Of a stretch of 19,828 nt of DNA, positions 1 through 8,038 are shown piece after piece. Position numbers and translations under genes: made by a program. Source of the DNA: an uncultured Clostridia bacterium (GTDB lineage Bacteria > Bacillota_A > Clostridia > Christensenellales > Borkfalkiaceae); the NCBI GenBank assembly GCA_934292955.1, contig CAKQXZ010000036.1:1-19828 (forward strand), read 5' to 3'. Numbering within the stretch: the first letter of the stretch is position 1; each line of letters starts with the position of its first letter. The notes below the pieces were generated by a model. The model saw nothing but the letters and a program-made list of their open reading frames with translations, had not been told where the DNA came from and did not search any database.

Positions 1-584
1 GTGCCGTCTAAAATATCGCGGTTCTTTTCCATTTCTTTGCCCAAAGCGGAAAACGCGGCGGCGCGAACAGAACGATCTTTGTCGTTCATATACTTTTTAA
101 GTATGGTGAGCGGTATTTTTTCGCCGTTGAAATCGATGGTCATTTCGCTCATAAACTGAGCGTATTCGTTTACGATCGCGCTTTCTTCCTGCAGTTCGGG
201 CACAATGCGTTCGTCAAGCGTTTTGAGTTCCACTTCGAACGATTTGTATATGGGCGCGGGCAACATCTTTTCGACTTCAGCCCGATAAGGAGTTTGCATC
301 ATTGCCTTGATATACGCTATTTTAGGCGCGGCAAGCAAGGGGGAATTCTGCTCGTAATACTCTTTTTCTGCTTTGTAAAAATCGTCTTTGGTGTTGCACG
401 ACCAGCGGGCATAGGCAAGCGAACTTTCGGTGGCGAAATCTTCTTCGGTTAAAAGCAATTCTTTTCTTGCCGCCAGAACTTCTTGTGCGCTTTTTGCCGC
501 GGCTATTTTTTCGGCTGCGGCGTTATACGCAGCGATCATTTTGTTTACGTCCGCTCTGCTATAAGGTAAATCGCAAACTTTCAT
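1..584 (-). CDS. M3-family oligoendopeptidase, N-terminal part (partial)
   Basis: This frame is open from an ATG at 584 to the left edge, giving about 194 residues; the 3' end lies outside the window. The start is supported by a GGAG ribosome-binding site about six bases upstream. The protein begins MKVCDLPYSRADVNKM, is rich in helix-forming Ala/Glu/Lys, and contains the segment YMNDKDRSVRAAAFSALGKE. That pattern is typical of the helical N-terminal domain of PepF/M3 zinc oligoendopeptidases, which cut short peptides in the cytosol. The catalytic HExxH region would be further downstream and is not in the window, so the call rests on the N-terminal domain only. There is no signal peptide. A perfect palindrome (621-662) lies just upstream and separates it from the alpha-galactosidase gene. 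Confidence 0.8.
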   Translation of the reverse strand, partial: MKVCDLPYSRADVNKMIAAYNAAAEKIAAAKSAQEVLAARKELLLTEEDFATESSLAYARWSCNTKDDFYKAEKEYYEQNSPLLAAPKIAYIKAMMQTPYRAEVEKMLPAPIYKSFEVELKTLDERIVPELQEESAIVNEYAQFMSEMTIDFNGEKIPLTILKKYMNDKDRSVRAAAFSALGKEMEKNRDILDG

Positions 585-620
585 GTTTTACTCCTTTCAT
601 ATCTTCCGCCTTTATAACCG

Positions 621-662
621 ATATATTCTGCCGTAAAAATCGATTTTTACGGCAGAATATAT
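621..662. repeat. Perfect 42-bp palindrome
   Basis: Positions 621-641 are the exact reverse complement of 642-662 (21-bp arms, no loop, centre ATCGAT). Each arm reads ATATATTCTGCCG, then a five-A run and TC. It sits between the stop of the alpha-galactosidase gene (692) and the start of the M3 peptidase gene (584). In RNA it would form a long hairpin. No clean U-tract follows on either strand, so it is not a textbook intrinsic terminator, although it may still end the sugar operon. A dimeric-protein operator is the alternative. Confidence 0.9.
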
Positions 663-691
663 TGAAAAATATTAACGAAAGAAAGTATGTT

Positions 692-2737
692 TTATTCTAT
701 TTCGAAAAATCTTGCCTGATATTTTTCGGTGAAACGGACGGTTAAAACGCCGTTTTTAAGTTCATAGGCAAGAAAATCGTTCTTAGGATACGATATTTTT
801 GCGGAATTGTAGCATGTTCCGACGGGAATGTCGAGTTGTTCGCCGCCGCCCGTACTCCAGACCGCAAGATATAATTTATTGTTTGCCGTAAAACCCGCGC
901 AAGTATACCGACTATGAAAATCGGCAAAACCTAAAGGGAACACGGGCAAAGCGACTTTTTTTGCGGGCGTTAACGAATTGTAACACTCTACGCCCTGCTT
1001 TACAAGCGCGAATTTTTTATCGGACAGGCGTTCAATATGACTGGACAGATGCATGCGACCCAAGAACGAGTTGATCATGTTCATTATAACGCGCTCTTCG
1101 GAAACGTTTTCGTCTACCCATTCGACGGACGGATCGAAATAGCCGCCCGGGGCGGAATCGCCGCCGACCGGATAGCTCCATACCGCAGCCTGTTCGGGAA
1201 GAACGCCGCTTAACACGTTTGCCGCGATGCATGGGTACTTTTTATAATCTGTCTGATCGGACGTGGAAACGATGGAAAACGCGGAAAGAGTTTTATAATC
1301 CATACGCATGCCGCCCGACGCGCACGCTTCGAACAAGACGCCAGGAAAACGCTTTTTCTGCTCGACAAGCCAATCGAAAAAGGCGTTGGCGCAAAGTTCA
1401 AGCCCTTCGCCCGCGGAATACGCGTTAAGTTCGGTACCCACGCCCATATCCTGATTGTAATCGGTTTTTATATAGTCCGCGCCGTAATCTTCTACCATAC
1501 GGCGAATGGTTTCGGACATATAATTTCTGACCTTTGCGTTTCTGAAATCGAGAAAATATCTGCCCATAACGCACACCTTTTTGCCATGGCGGGTTATGAA
1601 ACAATCGTCGTCGTAAAAATCGAGCATTTCGCGGCACTTGTAACCGATAATTTCGGGTTCTATCCACAGCCCCGCTTTAAGACCTAACGAACGCAGATAA
1701 TCGGTTGTCTGCCTTACGCCATGCGGGAAACGCGCGTTGCTCTGTTTCCACTGCCCGACGAAAGGATAAATTTCATCGCCTTTTTCTTCGTTGTGCCAGC
1801 CGCAGTCGATAACGTAATATTCTGCTCCGGCGGCCTTTGCGGCTTTAGCGATCTCTTTGGTGCGATTTTCGTCGGGACTATCCCACGACAAATGCATGTA
1901 TTCGTTGAAAATAACGGGCAGATTTGCATCCGCAACGCATTTACCCGCAATTTCTCTACGATATTTTGTAAGTTCGCCGATAACGCCGTTCAAAGAGTCT
2001 GCAAAACAAACGGCAACGTTGATTGTTCTATATTCTTCGCCGTTTTTAAGTTTTTTGCACCACCCGCCGAACGGATAACTTGCGCCGCTTAAACACAGAT
2101 AGACGTAACCGTTCTGATCGCTTAATTCGTAGTACCAACTCGAATTGCTTTCTATCTGAAATGCGATATATTTACCGAAAACTTCGATTATGCCCTGCGG
2201 CAGTTCTTCTTTGGTAGACCAACTGCCGACGTTTTGCCCCGATACGCGATACTGACCGCCGAAAGCGGGTTTTGTAAGCCCAGCAGAAAATAGCGAAAAC
2301 TTTTTCGGCTGGCACTCGCAGTGGTGGCTCTGAGCGAATTTATAAAGAAAAATTTCGTCTGTTTTGTCGGCGGGCGCAATGCCGTTTAACACGACGACGG
2401 GGGCTTCTTCGATAACGATATCGCTACCCGACGTGTTTTTTATTATAGAATAAATTCTGACAGCGGAGCAACCGTTTTTTGCCGAAAAAATTGTTTTTAC
2501 ATTGATTTTGTCGCTTTGTTGTTCGATTTCGAGATAATTTTCGGTCTGAACCTTGTTCACGAATTCGAGCGCGGCGCTTTGCGAGGTTTTTATAAGTTTC
2601 GCGCCGAGATGACTGTCTTTATTTTCGCCCGCGATCTGCACTTCGGAAAAAGGAGCGTAAACTCCGTTTTCGGTAAGCGATAAGGTGATTTTTTTGTTTT
2701 CTATGTTAAAATAAAGATTTTTGAAAGTAAACTTCAT
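692..2737 (-). CDS. GH36-family alpha-galactosidase, cytosolic
   Basis: This 681-residue protein has the full GH36 layout: an N-terminal beta-supersandwich (about 1-265), a TIM barrel (about 275-590) and a C-terminal beta domain. Visible motifs are YYVIDCGWHNE (307-317), GLWIEPEIIG (356-365), the nucleophile motif DYIKTDYN with Asp426 as likely nucleophile, EACASGG (470-476), and the SDQTD motif (493-497) carrying the likely acid/base Asp. The family hydrolyses terminal alpha-galactosyl residues (raffinose, melibiose, galactomannan side chains); some members prefer alpha-GalNAc, which cannot be told from sequence here. With no signal peptide, it should act on imported oligosaccharides. It is the last gene of the sugar operon, 54 bp after the 254-residue gene. 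An AAGGA site lies about 11 bases before the ATG. Confidence 0.93.
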   Translation of the reverse strand: MKFTFKNLYFNIENKKITLSLTENGVYAPFSEVQIAGENKDSHLGAKLIKTSQSAALEFVNKVQTENYLEIEQQSDKINVKTIFSAKNGCSAVRIYSIIKNTSGSDIVIEEAPVVVLNGIAPADKTDEIFLYKFAQSHHCECQPKKFSLFSAGLTKPAFGGQYRVSGQNVGSWSTKEELPQGIIEVFGKYIAFQIESNSSWYYELSDQNGYVYLCLSGASYPFGGWCKKLKNGEEYRTINVAVCFADSLNGVIGELTKYRREIAGKCVADANLPVIFNEYMHLSWDSPDENRTKEIAKAAKAAGAEYYVIDCGWHNEEKGDEIYPFVGQWKQSNARFPHGVRQTTDYLRSLGLKAGLWIEPEIIGYKCREMLDFYDDDCFITRHGKKVCVMGRYFLDFRNAKVRNYMSETIRRMVEDYGADYIKTDYNQDMGVGTELNAYSAGEGLELCANAFFDWLVEQKKRFPGVLFEACASGGMRMDYKTLSAFSIVSTSDQTDYKKYPCIAANVLSGVLPEQAAVWSYPVGGDSAPGGYFDPSVEWVDENVSEERVIMNMINSFLGRMHLSSHIERLSDKKFALVKQGVECYNSLTPAKKVALPVFPLGFADFHSRYTCAGFTANNKLYLAVWSTGGGEQLDIPVGTCYNSAKISYPKNDFLAYELKNGVLTVRFTEKYQARFFEIE

Positions 2738-2756
2738 ACGAGTTTCATTCCTTAAT

Positions 2757-2782
2757 AAAAAATCGATTCCGGAAGAAATCGA
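2757..2782 (-). terminator. Weak hairpin plus U-tract before the GH36 gene
   Basis: On the minus strand TCGATT pairs with AATCGA across an 8-nt loop, and six T residues follow. The 6-bp AT-rich stem is short for an efficient terminator, so it may only reduce read-through into the alpha-galactosidase gene. Confidence 0.3.
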
Positions 2783-2791
2783 AAATAGCGG

Positions 2792-3556
2792 TTAACAGAA
2801 AACCGCGTTCATTTTATTGACGGCTTCTTCGGCGGTTGTATCTGCCGCAACGATAAGCGTGCGCGAAACGTATTCGCCGCCGTTCGGGTTAAGCATAATC
2901 TGCCCGTCGCCGATCGTTTTGCCGTCGGATGTAAAGCAAAGGTCGTTTTCGTTTAAGAAAAATTCCCAGCCGCCTTTAAGGTCTTCGTAACAAAAAGCGA
3001 GATATAAACGGGCGTTTTGGTCGTAAAACACCCACTTGTTATCGGAAGGTAAGCCGAGTTTTTCGAGGTGAAAGGATAAAATTTCGGGAGTTACTTTTTT
3101 GTAAATTCCGATAAGATTTTCAAGCGCGAAATCATGTTTTTTTAATAAAGACAAATCTTTCGCGCAGCAGATATATGTGTTTTTAAGCGAGAAACCGCCG
3201 ACGGCAAGTACCGTGATATCTCCCAGCGTTACGGGATAAGAATAAACGTTGTTTATGACGTTGCGTATTTTAAGCGCGCCGCATTTATCGGCTTTTACGC
3301 CGGTGGAAAGGCTTATAAGATTGTTTGCCTGTACCACTTCGAGAGAGTTTCCCGATTGAGCGTAAGACAGATATTTCAGCTTTTTACCTTCGATGGTCCC
3401 GCAAAGAGACTGCGCACCGCAAAAAGCCGTTCTGGCGGCAAAAATATCGCTTGAACCGCTTTGGTCGCTTTCACAACGGGTAAAACCGCAAAACTCGGTT
3501 AAACCTATCGATTTTTCGATAAGCCTGAATTGTAACCCGTTAAAAAACATTTTCAT
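2792..3556 (-). CDS. Stand-alone GH36 N-terminal-like domain protein, unknown function
   Basis: This 254-residue protein has no signal peptide, no membrane segment and no catalytic barrel. It aligns by eye with roughly residues 1-262 of the neighbouring GH36 enzyme. SLEVVQANNLISL (71-83) matches YLEIEQQSDKINV (68-80). CGALKIRNVINN (92-103) matches CSAVRIYSIIKN (90-101). The C-terminal GGEYVSRTLIVAADTTAEEA (226-245) matches the GEEYRTINVAVCFADS segment that ends the GH36 N-terminal domain. It therefore looks like a free-standing beta-supersandwich domain. It might assist GH36 oligomerisation, bind sugar, partner the upstream barrel protein (19-bp gap), or be a degenerate paralog. It lies within the sugar operon. 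The start ATG has GGAAAG upstream; a second Met two codons later is also possible. Confidence 0.75.
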   Translation of the reverse strand: MKMFFNGLQFRLIEKSIGLTEFCGFTRCESDQSGSSDIFAARTAFCGAQSLCGTIEGKKLKYLSYAQSGNSLEVVQANNLISLSTGVKADKCGALKIRNVINNVYSYPVTLGDITVLAVGGFSLKNTYICCAKDLSLLKKHDFALENLIGIYKKVTPEILSFHLEKLGLPSDNKWVFYDQNARLYLAFCYEDLKGGWEFFLNENDLCFTSDGKTIGDGQIMLNPNGGEYVSRTLIVAADTTAEEAVNKMNAVFC

Positions 3557-3575
3557 TTATTCTTTCCGCCGATAT

Positions 3576-4484
3576 TTATTTTTGCGAAACGATCTCTCTG
3601 CCGATCTCTTTGATACGATCGACAAGGCGTTTCCAATAGTTATTATACAACGGATCGGAAAGTTTATCAAGCCCTACGTTGCCCAAATCTTCCTCTTCGG
3701 ACTTAAAAGTGTAATAAGTAAAGCACATAAGCCCGCCTTGACACTTTTGTTGTTTTAAGACTTCGTAACACTTGTTAAGATGCTCTAAACAATGTTCTTC
3801 GGTTACGTTGCCGCGATAGTTCATTGTGCAAGGAATCATCCAGATATTAAGATCGTCGCGGTTGCCGGAGCGTTCTTTCATAAGGCGCAGGACTTCGAGA
3901 TAATCGTCGCTCCACTTATGATACATATCGAACGCGATATCGGTAAGATACTGCGTAGACTCGGGAGTAATGGGTTTTACGTCGTTTATCGTCCAGAATT
4001 CGGGGGCTACGCCTGCTATGGAAAAACACACGAAGAAACGCTTATCCGGCGCGGCGACCGTGCGGAAATACCCCGTGAATTCTTCTAAATAGTCGTTGGT
4101 TATATTCCACAAAAGCGGTTCGTCCATATAAAAGCCCGCAATCGTATCGTACCAGCCCTGTTTTTTAAGGTATGCGATAAATTCGTCGATTCGCTCTTTA
4201 TAGTCGGCGAGCATTTGAGTTTGCGGATTGAAAGCCGCTTTTTGCTCGCCGGTATCCGCAACCGATTGTTGGTTTTTGATTATAAAACCGAGTGCGGAAC
4301 AAGCTACCCACGCCTTTTTATCGGGGTGCTTTTTGAGTTCGTTAAGACTGACGGCAAACTGCTCAGATTTATAATCGCTTTCAACAAGCACGGTGTTAAC
4401 GTAGTCGCATGCGGCTATTTCGAAAAAATGCTCTCCTGCCCGTTCGTATGCCGTGTGAAATATGCCGAACATTGTATGTGCCAT
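3576..4484 (-). CDS. Cytosolic TIM-barrel-like putative glycosidase with MDEP motif
   Basis: This 302-residue protein is not a recognised named family. The frame is open up to 4544, but the ATG at 4484 is chosen because AGGAG lies about ten bases upstream and the conserved region starts there (MAHTMFGIFHTAYERAG). It has no signal peptide. It is colinear with residues 50-330 of the lipoprotein encoded just upstream. MFGIFHT matches YFGYFHS, GFYMDEP (117-123) matches SFYFDEP (153-159), and YLTDIAFDMYHKW (179-191) matches YCTDVMYDSYAPW (212-224). The ends EIGREIVS and DVGREVIG also match. An acidic pair before Pro at a strand end resembles active sites of (beta/alpha)8 glycosidases such as NEP in clan GH-A or the Asp-Glu pair of GH123. 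Enzymatic function is inferred, probably on the imported product of the same glycan. Confidence 0.7.
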   Translation of the reverse strand: MAHTMFGIFHTAYERAGEHFFEIAACDYVNTVLVESDYKSEQFAVSLNELKKHPDKKAWVACSALGFIIKNQQSVADTGEQKAAFNPQTQMLADYKERIDEFIAYLKKQGWYDTIAGFYMDEPLLWNITNDYLEEFTGYFRTVAAPDKRFFVCFSIAGVAPEFWTINDVKPITPESTQYLTDIAFDMYHKWSDDYLEVLRLMKERSGNRDDLNIWMIPCTMNYRGNVTEEHCLEHLNKCYEVLKQQKCQGGLMCFTYYTFKSEEEDLGNVGLDKLSDPLYNNYWKRLVDRIKEIGREIVSQK

Positions 4485-4540
4485 AAAAAAATTTACTCCT
4501 GCGGATGACTTTATTGTGCCTTTATAAAATTTTCGGAAAC

Positions 4541-4565
4541 CCACGGCGCACTTTGTGCGCCGCGG
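4541..4565 (-). other. Strong intercistronic RNA hairpin
   Basis: CGGCGCAC and GTGCGCCG pair across a 3-nt loop (stem 4544-4551 with 4555-4562). The stem extends to 11 bp only in minus-strand RNA, where positions 43/63 form G-U rather than an A-C mismatch. No U-tract follows. Its place right after the lipoprotein stop suggests a stabilising or processing hairpin that sets different transcript levels for surface and cytosolic genes. Confidence 0.65.
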
Positions 4566-4607
4566 ATTCCCTCAGTAAGGGGATAATGAGTATTTTAGTT
4601 TAATTGT

Positions 4608-7600
4608 TTACGCTTTTGCCGCTACCACGAAATCGTCGATATAGAAATTGCTTCTGTCGGTATAACCGCTGCCCGCGTTGCCTATTTTTACGTATGCGTT
4701 TGCAAGGTCAAGGTCGGCTACGTTTATTTCGTCGATCGACAGTCTGAATTCCGTCCATTCGCCCGCTTTTGCGGTTACTTTTTTAAGGAAAGTATGCTGT
4801 TCGGCGGTGCCTTCGTTATTGTTTGCCATGTTGCAAACTTTGATTGCAAAATCGGCGTAGTCGGTTTCGGAATCGAAGTATACCCAGAAAGAAATGTAAC
4901 TTGCTTTGGTAAGGTCGTGAGTATCTTTATCTGCGCTTGCTTTGAATACTACGTTAGGCCATACGGCGCCGTCCTGACGAACGGTTACTTTAAGGGAAGA
5001 GTTGCCCGTTCTTGCTTTGTCGCCGCTGATAGATACCGGCCACGTCCACAGATCGCCCGCGTTGTTGCCGATTATTGCAAGATTGTCGGCGGTTTCGAAC
5101 GAATTGGTGCCTTCGACTATTACGTCGTTTTCGACAACGGCGAAATCGTCGATATAGAAATTGCTTCTGTCGGTATAACCGCTGCCCGCGTTGCAGATTT
5201 TAACATATGCGTTTGCAAGGTCAAGACCATCTATATTTATTTCGCTTACCGGAACTTTGAACTCCGTCCATTCGCGCGCTTTAGCGGTTACTTTTTTAAG
5301 GAAAGAATGCTGTTCCGCAGTGCCTTCGACGTTGTTTGCCATATTGCAGACTTTGATTGCGAAATCTTCGTAATCGTTATCGGAATCGAAGTATACCCAG
5401 AAAGAAATGTAACTTGCTTTGGTAAGGTCGTGAGTATCTTTATCTGCGCTTGCTTTGAATACTACGTTAGGCCATACGGCGCCGTCCTGACGAACGGTTA
5501 CTTTAAGAGAAGAGTTGCCCGTTCTTGCCTGATCGGTGCTGATAGATACCGGCCACGTCCACATGTCGCCCGCATTGTTGCCAATTATTGCAAGGTCGTC
5601 TGCCGTTTCGAAAGAGTTTATGCCTTCGACGGGAGCAGGATCGGGAACGACGGTGCCTTCGGTAACGGAGAAGTCGTCGATATAGAAGTTGCTTCTGTCG
5701 GTATAAGTGCCGCCGAGCTGAGCAAGTTTAACGTATACCTGAGTTAAATCGAGCGCGCTGTTTGCGGGAATATCGGTTTTGCCGATTTTGAATTCGGTCC
5801 ACTCGCCCGCTTTTGCTTTTACGAGTTTTTCGACTTTGTTGGCTTCGCCGCCGCCCACCATGTTGCAAAGTTTAATGCCGAGGTATTCGTAATCGTTCTG
5901 AGAATCGAAATACAACCAGAAAGAAAGGCTGGAGAAGTTGCTGAGATCGTAAGCGGCTACGGAATCGCTCGATTTGAATACTACGTTAGGCCATGTGCCG
6001 CCGTCCTGACGAACGGTTACTTTGAGAGAAGAATCGCCGCTTTTCGACTGTTCGGAACTTAAAGAAACAGGCCATGTCCATAAATCGTCTGCATTATCGC
6101 CGATAAACTTAAGGTCTGCGGCGGTTTCGAACGAGTTAACGCCTTCTGCGGGCGTGGGCTTGGGATCGGCTTCGCCGTAGTTGATGGTTACGTCGTCGAG
6201 ATAGAAAGTGCTGCGATTCTGATAGTCAGAAGCGACGTTGCCGTAGAATACGGTTACTTTGGTAAGATCGAGATCGGGTTTATTGGCTTTTACATTAGCC
6301 ATCCACATGGTAACTTTAGTCCACTGTTTTGCGGGCAAAGTCTGTATAGCGAACAACTGACTGCCGGAAGAAATCTTTTCGTCTGCAACGGCGAGAGCGA
6401 AACCTTCGATAGGTTCGGTACCTGCGTTGTATGCCCAGAGAGATACGGACGAAGCATTGGTAAGATCCCATACCATGTAGCCGTTTCTGCCGAATACTAT
6501 GCGCGGCCATGTTCCGTCTTTTGCGTGCGGAGTAACTTTAAGGCTGCCAATACCGCTGTGAGAGAACGTAGTGTCTATCTGACGCGGCCAGCACCACATA
6601 CTATCGTCGCCGCCGCCTGCGTCGGAAACATAAGCGGCAGTTTCGAATCTGCTGATTTCGTGTTCTTCTCTTACGCCGATATAGCAAGTTTTGGTTTGTT
6701 TTCTTGAGCCGAGTTTAGCGGTTACTTCGAATTTGTAAAGTCCGCTTTCGTCAGCCGTGAAGGGAGCGATTGCCATTTCCGTGCCGGACGGCGAAGTCAG
6801 TTTGTATTCGAGAGCGAGTTCGTTACCGTTTCCGTCTACGGCGCCTGCCGCGGGAAGGTTAACTTTTTCGCCTAAATCGTAAACTTCGTTGGGTTCGACC
6901 AACGTAAGGTCGATAGTCTGAGTGTGATCGAACGCGGGAAGACCGATAACTTCTCTGCCGACGTCGATATAGAGTTTTTTAAGCTCTTTGTCGTAATAAT
7001 CACTGGAATTGTTAAGGAAGGAATGCAAGCCGTAACCCCAGTCGCCTTCGTTGCCGTCTGCATAAGAGAAGGCTACGATACCCGCATAACGCGGTTCCTG
7101 AACGGCTTCGTTATACATGCCCTTAAGAGCGGCGAAAAGTTCGTCGGTCTGTTCGGGGTTATCTACAAAACCGGTTGCGCAACCCCAGATATACTGGTTC
7201 TGCAGGGCTTTGGATTTGAGTTTTTCAAGATAGCCTTTACGGATTTCGGCATTCCACGGCGCGTACGAATCGTACATAACGTCGGTGCAGTATTCGTTGT
7301 AGGCGGGGTCGAGTTCGGGATAATCCGCGCGTTTGCTAACGCCGATATCGTAAACGGTCATGGTGGTCATAACCTTGATTGCGGGATAGTTATCTCTGAG
7401 CCATTTTGTGACCGTTCTGAAGTCGTTCTGCTTGATACCGTTCCATGCGGGTTCGTCGAAATAGAACGAGAGAAGCGTGCCGTCGTCTATATACGATTTG
7501 ATATTCTGCGTGGTTTCGGTAAGCACGGTTTCGTAATCGGATACGAGAGTCGCAGTGTTGGCTTCGGTAAGAACGCCGCCTTCGAAAAGGTTATGAACGG

Positions 7601-7925
7601 ATAAAATTACCTTCATGTTCGCTTCTTTTGCCTGAGCGAACTTTTCGAGCGTGGCTTCTTTTGAAAACGCCGAGTTGATCATAAGCACGTTGCTGTTTTC
7701 AAGTTCTGCGATTTCCCGAATGTAGGAGCCTTGCGAACGGAAACCGTCGCTGTGGAAGTAACCGAAATACTTAAGATTTTCGTTGGTATTTTCGGGTACT
7801 ACCGTCCAATCGGTCGGGAACGGATCGGCTGATGACGAACTGTCTGAACTTAATCCGCACGCGGCTGCCGACATACACAGAACCGCGCTGAGAATAAGCG
7901 CAAGAAATAATTTGCTTTTTTTCAT
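4608..7925 (-). CDS. Surface lipoprotein: TIM-barrel-like domain plus four CBM-like repeats
   Basis: This 1105-residue protein starts with a lipoprotein signal (hydrophobic core, SAAAC, lipidated Cys23) and a Ser-rich linker. Residues about 50-330 form a TIM-barrel-like region with SFYFDEP (153-159) and YCTDVMYDSYAPW (212-224), shared with the next gene. Residues about 335-420 look like an Ig-like beta domain. Four tandem modules of about 165-175 residues follow, starting near 425, 597, 770 and 941. Each opens with an SFETA-type motif, contains a W.WP and a WP..VF motif, and ends with FY(I/L)DD, which is typical of beta-sandwich carbohydrate-binding modules. The likely role is a membrane-anchored enzyme or binder for a polymeric glycan, supplying the co-encoded ABC importer; catalysis is inferred. 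AGGAGG lies seven bases before the ATG. Modules 3 and 4 are recent duplicates. Confidence 0.8.
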   Translation of the reverse strand: MKKSKLFLALILSAVLCMSAAACGLSSDSSSSADPFPTDWTVVPENTNENLKYFGYFHSDGFRSQGSYIREIAELENSNVLMINSAFSKEATLEKFAQAKEANMKVILSVHNLFEGGVLTEANTATLVSDYETVLTETTQNIKSYIDDGTLLSFYFDEPAWNGIKQNDFRTVTKWLRDNYPAIKVMTTMTVYDIGVSKRADYPELDPAYNEYCTDVMYDSYAPWNAEIRKGYLEKLKSKALQNQYIWGCATGFVDNPEQTDELFAALKGMYNEAVQEPRYAGIVAFSYADGNEGDWGYGLHSFLNNSSDYYDKELKKLYIDVGREVIGLPAFDHTQTIDLTLVEPNEVYDLGEKVNLPAAGAVDGNGNELALEYKLTSPSGTEMAIAPFTADESGLYKFEVTAKLGSRKQTKTCYIGVREEHEISRFETAAYVSDAGGGDDSMWCWPRQIDTTFSHSGIGSLKVTPHAKDGTWPRIVFGRNGYMVWDLTNASSVSLWAYNAGTEPIEGFALAVADEKISSGSQLFAIQTLPAKQWTKVTMWMANVKANKPDLDLTKVTVFYGNVASDYQNRSTFYLDDVTINYGEADPKPTPAEGVNSFETAADLKFIGDNADDLWTWPVSLSSEQSKSGDSSLKVTVRQDGGTWPNVVFKSSDSVAAYDLSNFSSLSFWLYFDSQNDYEYLGIKLCNMVGGGEANKVEKLVKAKAGEWTEFKIGKTDIPANSALDLTQVYVKLAQLGGTYTDRSNFYIDDFSVTEGTVVPDPAPVEGINSFETADDLAIIGNNAGDMWTWPVSISTDQARTGNSSLKVTVRQDGAVWPNVVFKASADKDTHDLTKASYISFWVYFDSDNDYEDFAIKVCNMANNVEGTAEQHSFLKKVTAKAREWTEFKVPVSEINIDGLDLANAYVKICNAGSGYTDRSNFYIDDFAVVENDVIVEGTNSFETADNLAIIGNNAGDLWTWPVSISGDKARTGNSSLKVTVRQDGAVWPNVVFKASADKDTHDLTKASYISFWVYFDSETDYADFAIKVCNMANNNEGTAEQHTFLKKVTAKAGEWTEFRLSIDEINVADLDLANAYVKIGNAGSGYTDRSNFYIDDFVVAAKA
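4613..6190 (-). repeat. Tandem intragenic repeats encoding CBM-like modules 2-4
   Basis: Copies recur with periods of 513 bp (module 4 to 3) and 528 bp (module 3 to 2), read from the shared stretch near 4630, 5143 and 5671 that encodes SNFYIDDF. A 128-bp block (4867-4994) is identical to 5380-5507. A more diverged first copy lies at about 6190-6650. The long open frame on the plus strand across these copies is a shadow of the repeats. Confidence 0.9.
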
Positions 7926-7943
7926 TTTTTCCTCCTTGAAATT

Positions 7944-7980
7944 CGGATTTTATATCCGTTTTATATTTCGGCTTGCGCCG
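7944..7980 (-). other. Two small hairpins upstream of the lipoprotein gene
   Basis: In the 113-bp gap between the second permease and the lipoprotein gene, minus-strand RNA can form CGGC-GCAA-GCCG (7969-7980, a GNRA-type tetraloop) and CGGAT/ATCCG (7944-7958). Both are short; a role in processing or in ribosome access is only a guess. No convincing promoter was seen in this gap. Confidence 0.3.
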
Positions 7981-8038
7981 TTATTTTTGTTGTAACAGAC
8001 TTTTTATAAAGCCTTGCCGATATCTTCAGCATTTGTCG

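Noticed and set aside
4485..4544. 20-residue N-terminal extension of the cytosolic barrel protein
   Set aside because: The AGGAG site at about 4495-4499 fits the ATG at 4484, and similarity to the paralog begins there.
4794..5747. Plus-strand open frame of 317 codons
   Set aside because: It is antisense to the CBM-like repeats and stays open because the repeats share codon composition; it has no recognisable domain and no convincing ribosome-binding site.
4613..6190. CRISPR-like regular repetition
   Set aside because: The repeat unit is over 500 bp and in frame with a coding sequence; there are no short repeats with unique spacers.
6924..7604. Plus-strand 226-codon frame
   Set aside because: It is a shadow of the barrel domain of the lipoprotein gene on the opposite strand.
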